This document shows, in pieces, positions 1-10,850 of a stretch of DNA of 64,000 nucleotides; the first letter of the stretch is position 1, and each line of letters starts with the position of its first letter. Source of the stretch: Azolla caroliniana (taxonomy: Eukaryota; Polypodiophyta); contig JBHGNT010000005.1 of the NCBI GenBank assembly GCA_043228905.1, forward strand, positions 7,626,001 to 7,690,000, written 5' to 3'. The translations under genes and the position numbers were made by a program. The notes under the pieces are model-generated. The model did no database searches and was not told where the DNA came from. It saw only the letters and a program-made list of their open reading frames with translations.

Positions 1-273
1 GCCCTGTGTCCTGTAGCCCTTGTTGGCGAGAGAGTACTCACCGAAATATTTGATGAGTTGCTCGGAGGTAGGATTGTCGATCGTGTAGATGCCTCCCTCC
101 GGAAGGCCTATTAACGCACGGATCGCCTCCTCCGTGATCACCTCTGTGTCGATTTCTTTGATAATCTTTTCGGTCTCCTTGTGTGGCGCCGCCTCCATGA
201 TTGTTAAAAAACCCTCCAGTCCGTGCTGCTGTAGCCATTTCTTGGCGGCTTCCGACAACGTTTGGCAGTCCAT
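1..273 (-). CDS. Extra ORF downstream of pol in gypsy element A (partial, runs off the left edge)
   Basis: The frame opens at ATG 273-271 and stays open for 91 codons to the window edge. It begins MDCQTLSEAAKKWLQQHGLE and later reads ALIGLPEGGIY and YFGEYSLANKGYRTQG. It aligns with the ORF at 59871-61080 of element E (there LQERGLGGYLKVI and YFAAYSISGKAYRTYGG), so both copies carry this gene in the same place, after integrase. The order of features, and in E the later NLMEYTF, PTSMPQSK and DWGIITGEGI segments, resemble the 'putative plant transposon protein' domain found in extra ORFs of some plant gypsy elements of the Athila/Tat type. That assignment is from memory of the family pattern and is not proven. 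Function unknown. Among the oldest elements here, this is one of few frames without a visible stop. Confidence 0.55.
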   Translation of the reverse strand, partial: MDCQTLSEAAKKWLQQHGLEGFLTIMEAAPHKETEKIIKEIDTEVITEEAIRALIGLPEGGIYTIDNPTSEQLIKYFGEYSLANKGYRTQG

Positions 274-905
274 CTCTGCATCGAGGTCGGAGAGCGTTGG
301 CGAGGTTTGGTGGTGGGGAGAGTGTGAGAGAGAAATTTTTGAGGGAGGGGGTTCTTTGTGTGCGAGCTCTCTGCGATTGATCTTCACGCGTCTGTCTGCG
401 TCTGTTCTCCTTGGTTCGCGATAGGAGAAGGTCTCGATGCGTGGGGGTTTTTCTCTCTCCATCTTGGCGCCTTTTTCGAGCCTCCGCATGTGCAGGTCGT
501 GTACTATAATAGCATTGTGTGCCATGTGCCGGTGGTTTAATGTCCTATTCATAGCCCCTCGTACCTTTTTGACGTGCCTCTTTACTCCTCGTTTGCATGG
601 CCGTTTCCACCACTCCTTTTCATGATTTATTTGATTCCATTCGATTTTTACTTACTTTTTTTTTTTTTTTTTTTAAGATTAATTGTGTGGTTAATTTTTC
701 TCCGGTTCTGTTGGACCCTTACCCGAAATGCGCACCTTGCCAGCCTCTTGACGGTTTGCCGTCGTTATGCTTTCCCCGGTTTCCGGCTCGTACTCCCCCT
801 TACCGGCTTGGTGGTAGCCGTTTTCCTCACGGGTTGCCGTCGTGGTTGGCCTGCCGGCGTCTAATTCGGTGGCGATCCTTCATGCAAATGGGTTCTTGGG
901 CATAG
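274..905 (-). other. Non-coding spacer between integrase and the extra ORF of element A
   Basis: No coding frame of element A continues through this 630-bp stretch. Read on the minus strand it holds an 18-nt A run (T run on plus, about 656-674), a TATA-like GCTATGAATAGGA near 545-558, and then a pyrimidine-rich leader ending at the ATG at 273. Element E has a spacer of similar size and layout (59280-59870). This suggests that the extra ORF may be transcribed from its own promoter rather than from the LTR. That is inference from layout only. Confidence 0.4.
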
Positions 906-2290
906 GTCCTTTGTATGGCTTTAGTCTAAATCCGTTGACCCATTTACCCTGCACTTCGCCAACAAGTGTCCCTAACTGGTAGGATCCATTGAAGTCGCGT
1001 GTGATCTAGTACGGTCCGGTCCATCTAAATCGTAGTTTGCCTGGCATTTTACCCATCCGGGTCTGGAACACTAGTACCGGCTTGCCAATTTCGAACATTT
1101 CTTGTTTCCCTTCCGGTGCCGATCTACAAACGCTTTCCGTCGCCGTTGTTCCAATTCCAGGTGCATGATGCTCGCCAATCGGTGTTCCTCTAGTTCACAC
1201 AGAGCCTTTAACCTAATTGCCTCCGATTCTTTTTCATTGAGTCGTTCCCGAATCTGAATCCGTAAGCTCGGTACCTGGAATTCGACCGGCATGACTGCCT
1301 CTAATCCGAATGCTAACCGGAACGACGTTGTTCGGATGCTTGTTTTGTACGATGTCCGGTAAGCCCAGAGCGCACTGTGCAGCTTCGTGTCCCAATCTGT
1401 CTGATTTTCATTGACGATCTTGCGCAGGATATTCTGTAGCGTTTTGTTTGTTGACTCCGCTAATCCGTTGGCTTGTGGGAGTACGGGGTGCTCCGTTTAT
1501 GTACTACCGCATAGAATGACGTCAAGCTCTCCACTACCTATCCTAGAAAGTGCCCTCCTTGGTCGCTTATCAGCTCTATTGGGCATCCATACCAGCACCA
1601 AATGCATTCATATAAGAATTTTTCCATCGATGTCGCGATGTTATCTCGTAAGGCTTTGGCTTCCACCCATTTAATGCAGTAGTCCGTCGCGACGATAACA
1701 TATCGGTTGCCAGTTCTCATTGCCGGTGGTTTAAATGCTCCGACAAAATCCAGACCCCATTTTTGAAATGGTTCTAGCGATAGTACTGGCTGGTGCGGCA
1801 TCCTAGCTTGCTCCGTTGGCTGGCATAGATCACACTCTTTTGCGTACCGGACTGCGTCTTTCAATGTAGTCAGCCACCATAGCTCACTTTGCCATATCTT
1901 CCTTGCCGTAGCATCCCCGGCATAATGGCCTCCGGCGACTCCGCAGTGTGCTTCCCGTAGTATTACCTCTTTCTCGTCGCTGTGCACCGCTTGTCGCCAT
2001 GTACCGTTTGCACCTTTGTGGTATAGCATGTCCTGGAGTAAACAGAAGTGCTGGCTTTGTACCGCCAGGCGCTTCCTCTCGTCCCGGTTCATCTCCTTCG
2101 GAGGCAATCCGGTACTCAGAAACTGGTGCATATTAGTTAGCCACTTATCTTCTTGTGCCACCGTTTCATCTGTTGCCGTTTCCGTGGTGACTCGAAAAAG
2201 CTCTGCATCCGGAAACTCGTCCGATACTCCGTCACCCGTTTCACCGGAATCTAACTGGCTTCGATAATCTGCTACCGCATGCTGTATGCC
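906..2290 (-). pseudogene. Integrase of element A, broken
   Basis: The H2C2 zinc-binding part (HCGVAGGHYAG and CDLCQ), the first catalytic Asp (GLDFVGAF) and the second (SDQGGHF) lie in one frame, 1538-2161. The segment with the third catalytic residue (NGLAESTNK) lies in another frame around 1380-1480, so there is a frameshift between them. The C-terminal part continues at 1071-1292 and, after another shift, as a GPY/F-type module (FRWTGPY, then TAG at 1006-1008, then ITRDFNGSYQLG). The tail to about 906 reads VNGFRLKPYKGP. No chromodomain is seen, which separates A from elements B and F. Closest relative in the window is element E, which shares long blocks such as ATDYCIKWVEAKALRDN. The gene cannot make an intact enzyme. 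Confidence 0.85.
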
Positions 2291-2293
2291 GGG

Positions 2294-2660
2294 TCAGTGG
2301 AATATCTCGAACTCGAATTCCTGTAATAGCAAAGTCCATCGGGCCAACTTACCAGTAAGTGACGCTTTGGACACTAGGTAGAGGAGTGCCGAGTGATCTA
2401 CATGGAAGGAAAACTTTCTTCCCAATAAATAGTGCCTGAATTTTGTTACACTGTAGATCATGCCTAAAGCTTCCCTTTCCGTGGTGGAGTAATTTCGTTC
2501 GGCTTGGGATAACTTCCGGCTTGCGTAATATACGGGCCGATACCATCTTGGCTCTGTAAGTTCCATCAACGCACTCCCGATTGCAATGTCGGACGCATCC
2601 ACGAACACATGAAATTCCTTCACCCAATCCGGGGGTTGCCCTTACAGTGAATGGTTTCAA
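2294..2660 (-). pseudogene. RNase H of element A
   Basis: One open stretch carries the retroelement RNase H pattern: FHVFVDASDIAIGSAL (first Asp), STTEREALGM (Glu) and FHVDHSALLYLV (Asp), followed by the connector toward integrase. It would degrade the RNA strand of the RNA-DNA hybrid during reverse transcription. The order on the minus strand is RT, RNase H, integrase, which is the Ty3/gypsy order. It is separated from the RT frame by a frameshift near 2834 and from integrase by another near 2290, so it survives only as a fragment. Confidence 0.85.
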
Positions 2661-2833
2661 ATAGCTGACGTGAAAACAAAATTGGCAGGTAAGAGGAAAC
2701 CGTGGCCCTATATTTGAAGATGGTCCTAATTTTGACCTAGCATTCCAACTATTTGCACTACCTGCGCTTGCGACAATAGAACTTTGAGTGCCCGGTATGC
2801 CTTATCTTCGGTATTGGTCCACTGGAACGGTGT

Positions 2834-4198
2834 TCAGTGTACCGCAACATGCAGTGGTGTAGTTAGGTCCGCCAAATACCGGAGCATTCGGCTATGCCAA
2901 TGGATTTGTTCTAAGAAACGGCTCAATGCCTTTGCCGTTTTTGGTGCCGGCGCCTCCAGGATCGCTTTTACTTTGTCCGGATCCACGACAATGACTTCCT
3001 TGCTCACAATATGCCCTAGTAGCGTTCCGCTGGACACTCCAAATACACACTTCGCCGGATTCAGGCTTAGCCGGTACGCCCTACACTTCTCTAGACATAG
3101 TCTGAGGTGCTGCAAATGATCTTCTTCTCGGCTATAGACGGCAAAGTCGTCAAGGAACACCTGCATAAAAGCCGGTATATATTCGCCAAAGATCTCCATG
3201 ATGATCCGTTGGAATGTTGTCGATGCCGTTTTCAGTCCGAACATCATCACCACAGCAACAAACACTCCCCATTCGGTGACGAAAGCCGTTTTCTCTTGAT
3301 CATCAGGGTGCATCCGGATCTGATTATACCCGCTGAATCCGTCTAAGAAACTGTAGACTTCATGGCCGGCGACGACATCCAAAACTCCATCCGTAAACGG
3401 AAGTGGAAATGCATCCGTTACCGTTGCCGCATTGAGCTTCCTATAGTCGACACAGACTCTAATTTTGCCGTTCTTCTTTGGTACGACTACGATCGAGCTC
3501 AGCCATGTAGATTTCTTCACGGGACAGATGAAGCCAACCCTCAGCAATTTATCGATTTCCACCTTGACTTTGGCGGCGTAGTTTGGGTTCATCCGGTACC
3601 GACGTTGTGCTATTGGCTTGGCGTCTTTGCTCAGATGTATCTGGTGTTGATACAACTGAGTATCCAGCCCTCTCATATCCTCGTAAGACCAGGCAAATAC
3701 GTCGCGAAACTCGTTGAGGAGTGTAATTATCGCAGTTTTGTTCTCTACATTCATTTCTTTGGCGACATGCACCGGTTTTGCCTCCTCCGCCGTTCCTAGA
3801 TTTACCTCTTGTAATTGAGACGCTTTTACGCGTTGTGATACGGCCATTTCTCTTTCCAACGCCTCCTGCGCTTGCCGTAACTCCCGAATTGCTTCTCTAT
3901 CTGGTCCTGCTTCGGTTCCGTCCGGTTGCAGTAAGTAGGGTGATACCGCTTCGGCGACGTCAATTTCGAATAGAGGTACAATCTTCGGGTTCTCCTGCAA
4001 GTACTGATCTTCTTCTTCGTCTACTAATCCTTCCAGCATATTGACGCACTCTGCATATAATGGTGTCAGATCCTTGCCGGTGCCCTTCCTTGGTTGTGTT
4101 GGTACCTGTACCTTCGCTTTTCCCCGCCGAAATGTAATCATATTCCTCCTCCAGTTCTGCTTGATGTGTGCCGTCTTTAACCAAGGGCGTCCCAACAA
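2834..4198 (-). pseudogene. Reverse transcriptase of element A
   Basis: A 454-codon open frame with the full gypsy RT core: RVGFICPVKKSTWLSSIVVV, VCVDYRKLNAATV, a palm segment around SFLDGFSGYNQI, and the catalytic box VFLDDFAVYS. It ends in LSRFLEQIHWHSRMLRYLAD, the normal connection to RNase H. Its first residues (LGRPWLK) are the end of the protease domain. The upstream protease frame reads the same bases in another frame, so a one-base shift lies near 4200. The frame is open, but the polyprotein context is broken on both sides. Confidence 0.88.
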
Positions 4199-4560
4199 TA
4201 ATGTATGCTCCTGGAGCCTGCAACTGGAGAACTACGACTGAGATTCGGAATGTGTGGCCCCCGATGGTTACTTCTAAGTCCCGTATTAATCCTGTCGGTC
4301 GCACCGAGCTTGTGTCCGCCATTCGGAGCCAGAACGGACATGGCTCCCACTCTTGGATTCCAATTGCATCGCACGTCCGGATTCTTATTACATTAACGCT
4401 AGATCCTCCGTCTATTATCGTGCCGGGGAGTTCTTTCCCTTTCACAATGGCAGTAATTGCCGGACTGTTGGTGTCCACCACCGTCGGTCCCTCCTCCGGA
4501 TTTGAGAAGAATGCCGGAGCCGGTGGTGTACCGCCTGTCTTCATGCCGGGCTTGAGTCCT
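4199..4560 (-). pseudogene. Aspartic protease segment of element A
   Basis: The open frame 3960-4544 contains IIDGGSSVNVI, the retroviral-type aspartic protease active site with DGG in place of the usual DTG or DSG, followed by a flap-like region and GAYIIVGTPLV. The correct continuation (LLGRPWL) is in the neighbouring frame, which becomes the RT frame; a one-base indel near 4200 separates them. Such a protease would process Gag and Pol. The Gly in the second active-site position also occurs in some plant gypsy proteases, so it is not by itself proof of inactivity. Confidence 0.75.
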
Positions 4561-6944
4561 TCTGTGAATCTTGGTACTCACTGCAAGAGTCGTTCTAACG
4601 ACAGCGTGATCTGGCATTCCTACAATGCATGCCATGTCGCGTTTTCAAACTGACTGCCGACGACGAGCTCTTCGGTGTTCTCCTTTTGCTGTGCAAGTTC
4701 TGCTACGTTTCGCTCATTTGCCTTTTTCACCCATTCCGTTGCCTGTTTCCGAATGGCCTCTTGTGTCTCCCATTCCGTCGTCTTGCCCTTCGACCTTGTG
4801 GTGACTTGCTGTAGGTCTGCGACTTCGGCGACTACCATGTTTACTGCCGGTCGCTTATCATAGCTCTTTGCCGGACATTGATTACTATAATGTCTTTCTT
4901 GCCGGCAATAATAGCAATATGCTTTCCGGGTATTGCTGGATTCGGCATTGTTTCCTGTACCCGGTGGAGGACCTGTGGTAACCGCGGGGCTCTGGTCCAG
5001 TTCGCTGCTTGAGGCACCTTTTTCCGGTTCACGTGGGTGGCTCCCGTTTTTGAAATGCCGTTTTTTATTAAAGTTCTTTTTTTTGCGGTACCCTTGCCGG
5101 GATTGGTCGTCATACCTCCCGTAATCTTTCCGTCGTTGGTGATACCCGGGGGGGTGATCCCGGTTGTGATGCTCGTACCGTCCATTGTAATCTCGGTACT
5201 TGTCATATCTCTTGTACCGGTCATATTTGTCTCGCCGATCGTCGTACCGGACATCCTGTGCTGGTCAATATCGCTCCTCTCACCGTCATCGTTCGTCTTC
5301 TTCGTCTCGGTTGTTTCGTGGCTTGATTTGCCGAACTGGGGGTGCTTGCCGATTCAATAAGTTATATTCGCACCAGTCCATCGTGTGGCTCGTAGATTGG
5401 CAGAGTAAGCAGTGCGTTCGCATGGTGCACTCCAGTGACGAGTGTCCGGAATTCAAGCAGGTCGTGCATTGGATTGCTTACCGGAACCGGAGATCCTCAT
5501 AGGTTGGTAACGCTCGTTGGAGGGCTCCCATTGTTAGCCAAGAGCTCGTTTTCTCCATTTCTCTAACTCGGTCGATGACCTGGTCGACGGTGCTTGTGCG
5601 AAAGTCGATGACCATGCATACCGTTCGTAGAGGTTCCCGGAGCGCGGCTAAAAATATAGCTCGTGTTTCTTCCTCTAGAGGTGCGCGGGTAAGCCCCGGG
5701 TAAGCTGACTGTGCATCTGTTGAAACCGGAGAACAAACTGCGGAATGCTCTCTCGGGGTCCTGCCGGATGGTATAAAATAGGCCCACCATTTCTCTCTGG
5801 TCCACCTCCTTCTGAAAGAAGTGCAAGAATTGATCTTTTAGGTCTGCAAAGGTGGTGATGGTGTTGCAATCCTGCGTCCGGTGCCATATGGCGGCCGATC
5901 CTTCCAATGTCACGCCGAATTTGGCTATCTTATATCGTTCCTCTTCGGCCGCGGTTAACCGTTGTGACACATGGTTCGCCTCCCATGTTTGTTGAAACGC
6001 GTGAACATGGGCCTCTGCGTCCGGATCATCCCTATACTTGGAGTACTGGAACGACATGTCGTCGTCCGGTGTCGATACGCGGGCTGGCGGTGTCGGTGGT
6101 CTTTCCTGCTGTTCTGTTGGCGTCGGAGGTCTTTGCCGGTCTTCCTTTGGTGTTGCCGGCTCGACTTCCGTTGTTGGAGTTTTTTGCCAATCTTTTTCCG
6201 TCTCCGGAGGTTGCTCCACGTTTAGTGCCGGAGGTTCCCAGTCTGCCAACTCTGGTTCCGGTGTCGGTAATGTATCCGACTCCTCGTCCTCCGGTCCTCC
6301 TGGGGTGTTGTTACTGCTGCAATAATTCGTGTGCGCGCTGTAACCCCCTTCCGAATCCGATTCCAGCGCTGAAAATGCTTCGGATTCGCCATCTCTTCCG
6401 GCCACGGCCTGGAGAAGGGTTTCCGCTTCCCGGAGGCTGCTTAAGCTGCTTCCTTCGTCCGGGTAGGCGTTTTGTTGCAAACGGAGCGACTCCTCCGCTA
6501 CTTTCCGGATCACTTTGGAAAATGATCGATCCGATCGGATTTCTTCCGCTGCTTGCTGGAAAACCTCTCAGGGTTTCCGCTTCCCAGAGGCTGCTTAAGC
6601 TGCTTCCTTCGTCCGGGTAGGCGTTTTGTTGCAAACGGAGTGACTCCTCCGCTACTTTCCGGATCACTTTGGAAAATGATCGATCCGATCGGATTTCTTC
6701 CGCTGCTTGCTGGAAAGCCTCTCAGGGTTTCCACTTCCCGGAGGCTGCTTAAGCTGCTTCCTTCGTCCGGGTAGGCGTTTTGTTGCAAACGGAGCGACTC
6801 CTCCGCTACTTTCCGGATCACTTTGGAAAATGATCGATCCGATCGGATTTCTTCCGCTGCTTGCTGGAAAGCCTCTCGCCGCCTTCTCCATTCAGCAAGT
6901 CTTCGTGCTCTCTCCGTAACCAGGTTGTATGTTGGCCTAGTCAT
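4561..6944 (-). pseudogene. Gag of element A, frameshifted
   Basis: Gag starts at ATG 6944 (MTRPTYNLVTERARRL). The capsid-like part is at 5563-6400 (YSKYRDDPDAEAHVHAFQQTW, then GSAAIWHR and FADLKDQFLHFFQKE). A frameshift near 5750 moves the remainder (QFVLRFQQMHSQL) into another frame. A CCHC zinc knuckle of spacing CX2CX4HX4C (CYYCRQERHYSNQC) lies at 4875-4916, followed by a linker rich in Glu and Lys to about 4640. Three tandem 154-bp units at 6418-6879 sit in the N-terminal part; because 154 is not a multiple of three they destroy the frame. The protein would package the element RNA. This copy is dead. Confidence 0.82.
6418..6879 (-). repeat. Three tandem 154-bp units inside gag of element A
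   Basis: Units start at 6418, 6572 and 6726 and differ by only a few bases (for example TTCCCGGAGG versus TTCCCAGAGG). Each encodes the gag segment VIRKVAEESLRLQQNAYPDE plus neighbours, but successive copies are in different frames. The near identity implies a late expansion by slippage or unequal crossing-over in an already silent element. Confidence 0.93.
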
Positions 6945-6976
6945 CCATTCCTACCGTTGTTCACTGTGATTGTGCA

Positions 6977-6992
6977 GGAATCGTGGTTGCCA
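6977..6992 (-). promoter_or_regulatory. Candidate primer-binding site of element A
   Basis: On the minus strand TGGCAACCACGATTCC starts 5 bases after the LTR end and 33 bases before the gag ATG, the normal place for a tRNA primer-binding site. It begins TGG, matching the CCA end of a tRNA. I cannot assign the tRNA species, and it differs from the initiator-Met site of elements B/F and the Copias and from the site shared by C and D. Confidence 0.5.
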
Positions 6993-6997
6993 AAAAC

Positions 6998-7389
6998 TGT
7001 GTTACTCCTAGGGCCGGACAAGAGCCTAATACAGGGTGTCCACTTAAGACACTTCACCAAAGGGTGGTACAGCAGAATGACTTACGGCACAACGCTTAAT
7101 TAGACCTTAATCGATTACTTAACAATACATCATTAACACGCGTAAGATATACAATAAGCACAGAACGGTAATCAACACTGAAAGATTAAGGCAATAAGTT
7201 CTATTAATTATCCACTCTCAATTACATTGTAACCGGGCCTTTATATAGGTCCCCGGTGTGAAATACAAAACGGTGCCAACCGGCACCTTTTCGGAATCGG
7301 TCCGGATCCGGATCGGCATACCGATTCCGGTCCGTCCGTCCACATCTACTCATATATTACTATATATTTTAAGACTACTAATTACAACA
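6998..7389 (-). mobile_element. 5' LTR of element A
   Basis: On the minus strand the segment begins TGTTGTAATTAG and ends GTAACACA, with TG...CA ends. It contains a TATA box (CCTATATAAAGG, 7238-7249) about 150 bases from its start, and upstream of it two inverted repeats (CGGAATCGGT / ACCGATTCCG, and GGTGCC / GGCACC). It lies directly before the primer-binding site and gag of A. The matching 3' LTR lies outside the window, so the pair cannot be checked. It could alternatively be the 3' LTR of element B, which ends just to the right; proximity to A gag makes A more likely. Confidence 0.65.
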
Positions 7390-7493
7390 GTTCCCAAATA
7401 AACTATTCCTTTTCACACTCTGGTTTGGACCTCCTTAAGCCTTCTTGCCAGCCGATTGCACTCTTGCAATATAAAGTGAGGAAATTGTGTCTT

Positions 7494-8960
7494 AAAGAGT
7501 ATGCTCGCATTCCCATGTGGCATCATCAATAGGTTTATCCATCCATTTGATTTTGAATAGCCGAATCTCTTTAGAACTTAAACGTTAAGTATGAGAATCA
7601 AGAATTCATTTAGGAACATAAGGTTTGTAAGTAAAACCCTCTAATGTTACAAGATCTTGGATTGTGATGATGTTATCACCAGAGCCTAAAAATGGATTTA
7701 AACGACTGACGTGAATAACGGGATGAATACCAACGTTACGGGGTAAGGCAAGGTGATAAGCAAATGACCCGACTCGCTTAAGGATTTCAAATGGGCCACA
7801 ATATCGTGGGGCTAACTTAGCGCACTTGCATGTAGACAATGACATAGAGTTAGTAGGGACACACAAAAAAACTTTTTGACTAATAGTAAATACACGATGA
7901 CGACTATCCTAACCAACATAAAATCGAGCACGATTTTGAGCTATTTTGACATTTTCTTTGGCAATATGCAACATTTGGTTCATGTCTTGCAAAAAATTGT
8001 GTGTACAGTCTAATGTATCACGATGAATCATGACATCGACTGGGGCACGTGGCCGAAAACCATACATCAACATAGAAGGACTATATCCAGTGGATATATG
8101 TTTAGAGCTATTATAGGCAAATTCTAAGATAGGAAGGTATTGTTCCCACTTAGAAGGGGTTTTTGCTACATAAGCTCGAAGTATGTCCTCAATAATTTGA
8201 TGTCCATCAGATTGAAGATGATCTACAAAACTCATGCTCAATGTAGTTTCTAGTTTCTTAAAGACCTCAGTCCAAAAGTCACTAGTAAACTTGGAATCTC
8301 GATCACTAACAATATCCATCGGTAATCCATAAAAATGAAATAACTCATCAACAAATTGATAAGCCAATTATTGAGCGGTTACCGTGGTTTTGGTAGGAAT
8401 GAATCTAGCCAAATTTGTTAGTCAGTCAACAACAACCCAAATGGCATCTTGACCCCTCTGTGTACGAGGTAAACTAACAATAAAATCCATCGAGATATTT
8501 TCCCATTTGTTGTTGGGAATATCTAAGGGATGTAAAAGACCAACGGCTTTAAGCCTTTCCAACTATTAATCTGACATTGTAAGCACTGAGTCACATATTT
8601 ATTCATGTCAGAGCGCATCTTAGGCCAAAAAAAGTACTCGAGATGAGAACGAGTGTGCATTGTATAGCAGGATGACCAACAGATGGTGCATCATGACATT
8701 CATGAAGAATTTCCTGTTTTACGTTTGGTAAATCAAGAACACAGACCTTTCCACTATGGCAGAGCAAACTGTTTGTAATGTGAAAGATTGCCTTCGAGGG
8801 TAGGGTGCTAGTAACGACATCTAAACCAGATTCGGCTTTCATCGAGTATTTCAAGAAATAACTATCATCAAGGTATTTCCCTCGAAGGTGATCTAAAAGA
8901 TCAGATTTTATTTCCATGAAGCTAAGTATGTTAACTTCTTTAATGCGACTAAGAGCATCA
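7494..8960 (-). pseudogene. Integrase and chromodomain of element B
   Basis: The segment covers the H2C2 region (HECHDAPSVGHPAI, then a damaged CxxC), DIVSDRDSKFTSDFW with the second catalytic Asp, and the C-terminal LAPRYCGPFEILKRV module followed by the chromodomain remnant. Compared with F it lacks six codons after SDG, an in-frame 18-base loss that removes the QTERVN stretch and with it the third catalytic Glu. Stops interrupt it near 8370 and 7905. In an active element the chromodomain would target integration to marked chromatin; here it is only a fossil. Confidence 0.8.
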
Positions 8961-8969
8961 CGAGGGTGT

Positions 8970-9475
8970 TCATAGAACCCTTGCGATAACGTATGAAAAA
9001 TCAAAATCTTGCATAAGGTCATCCCAATGGTCTTTACAACCAACAAGATCTGGTTGGTCACAAAAAGACTTCATGGATTGATGGTCTGTTGTAACCACAA
9101 ATTGATTTCCATTGAGATAATGCCTCCATGTTTTTAGTGCATGTATTACCGCGAACAACTCCTTCTCTTGAACCGAATGTTGAGATTGAGTAGCATCAAG
9201 CTTTTTACTTTCAAAACCAATAGGGTGTTCGCCTTGATAAAGGACGGCACCAATAGCATAATCACTAGCATCGGTTTCAATGGAGAAAGGCTTGGAAGGG
9301 TTCAGTAATAGAAGAGTTAGAGGCTGACACACATGCTCTTTGAGTGTCTCAAATGATTTGTCAAGTTGTTCATTCCATGAAATTGGTTTGACAACCTTAC
9401 GTGGATGACCTTTTAAAAGGTCAATCAATGGCAAAGTCAATTTAGAATAATTACGAATTGATTTTTGTAAAAATT
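8970..9475 (-). pseudogene. RNase H of element B
   Basis: Reads KSIRNYSKLTLPLIDLLKGH, then ETDASDYAIGAVLYQGEHPI (first Asp), QEKELFAVIHALKTWRHYL (Glu) and VVTTDHQSMKSF (Asp). It is collinear with F at 40000-40500. The first codons of the computed frame (right of 9476) belong to the inserted solo LTR and are not part of the protein. A frameshift follows near 9000. Confidence 0.82.
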
Positions 9476-9769
9476 TGTTGAGTGACCAGCTCAACATTGA
9501 GTGCGTAATACGGTACGTAACCCAGTGTGTAGACTGGGTGCGTAAAACGATACGCATAACGTGGCCGTATCGGTGCGTAAACCGGAAGGCCATTAGTATG
9601 GTATTCCTCGTAAATAATAATTTTGGGAGTTAGAGTAGTAGGCTCATTTATGAGAATTCAAGTACTGTCAGTACTTGTGTCAGCTCGATAGTCAGGGTTT
9701 GTATAAAAGTGCTCACTGAGCACATCCTATGTATAGATTGATTATTATTTTGAATTGAGTTTCAATGTG

Positions 9770-9806
<37 letters not shown>

Positions 9807-9890
9807 GCGTACTGTGTATATTCAAGCTCTCCATTAAACCTGCGTTTCTATGTTCGGTTTTCTACTTGCTTCCGCACACTATTCTTTACA
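9476..9890 (+). mobile_element. Solo LTR inserted in element B
   Basis: The 415-bp segment starts TGTTGAGTGACC and ends TCTTTACA (TG...CA). It interrupts the RT-RNase H junction of B exactly where F reads continuously (GFVGF then RKSLRNY). Flanks are AAATT (9471-9475) and AAATC (9891-9895), a 5-bp target duplication with one difference. It holds a 9-bp-arm palindrome (CAAGTACTG-T-CAGTACTTG, 9659-9677), a TATA box (GTATAAAAG, 9701) and a (CT)n tract at 9773-9803. The start resembles the LTR of the Copia at 49777 (TGTTGAG...AGCTCAAC), so a Copia origin is likely. It is what remains after LTR-LTR recombination. Confidence 0.8.
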
Positions 9891-9900
9891 AAATCCAACA

Positions 9901-10850
9901 AATCCTAAGAATGATCGAAGTTCACGAATATTATGAGGAATTGACCAAAGTTTAACCTTTTCAATATGAGAAGGTTCAATTTCAACGCCATTTTCCGTAA
10001 TTAAATGACCTAGGTACACAATAGATTTTTGAAAAAAATCACATTTTGAATGTTTTGCATAGAAAGAGTTGTCACGCAACTTTTGCAAAACAAATCGAAC
10101 ATGTTGAACAGGATCTTGCAAGGTACGACTATATATGAGAATATAATCCAAGAAGACGACAACAAAATCACCGAATTGATCTCGGAAAACATCATTCATT
10201 GCTTGTTGGAATGTGGTTGGAGCATTAGTCAACCCAAAAGGCATGACAAAAAACTCATATAGGCTATAACGCGTACGAAAAGTGATTTTAGGAATATCAT
10301 CCTCATCAATGCAAATCTGATGATAACATGTTCATAAGTCAATTTTCGCAAAATATCGAGCCCCATGCAAACGATCAATCAAATCATCGGCATGATGTAA
10401 TGGATATGCATTTTTAATTGTCAGTTTATTGAAACGGCGATAGTTAATACACATTCGCCATGAACCTTCCTTCTTGTTAACTAAAAGAATTGGCGCACCC
10501 CAAGGTGATTTACTATACCTAATGAGACCCATACTCAAGTATTCCTTAAGTTGTTTGGCGATCTGAGCTTCTTCTAATTGACTAAGTCGATAAGGTGGTG
10601 GAACACTCATAGGAGCAACACTGGGAATGAGTTCAATCTGATGATCCACATTATGTTGTGGTGGTAAAGTAAGCGGCAATTAGTTAGGAAACACGTCTTG
10701 AAAATAATCTAAAATAGAGTCGAGTAATCGTCATTCATAATGTGGTAATTGTGTGGCGTCAAGATGAAAATAATAAAATTGAAGCGTTGGATAAATTACA
10801 CATGAATAAATTGATGAACTAGAATACTCACTTAAATATTTATAAGACAA
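9901..10850 (-). pseudogene. Reverse transcriptase of element B, catalytic site lost
   Basis: Two open segments, 10332-10679 ([38 protein letters not shown]) and 9901-10244 ([20 protein letters not shown]), are separated by a TGA where F has Arg (CGA to TGA). The catalytic box is VVFLDYILIYS: the second Asp of the FLDD pair seen in F is Tyr, so the enzyme would be inactive even without the stop. Upstream, frame remnants align with the protease-RT linker of F to about 10850. Confidence 0.85.

Noticed and set aside
5907-6620. 237-codon plus-strand frame over gag of element A
   Set aside because: Antisense shadow of gag in GC-rich sequence.
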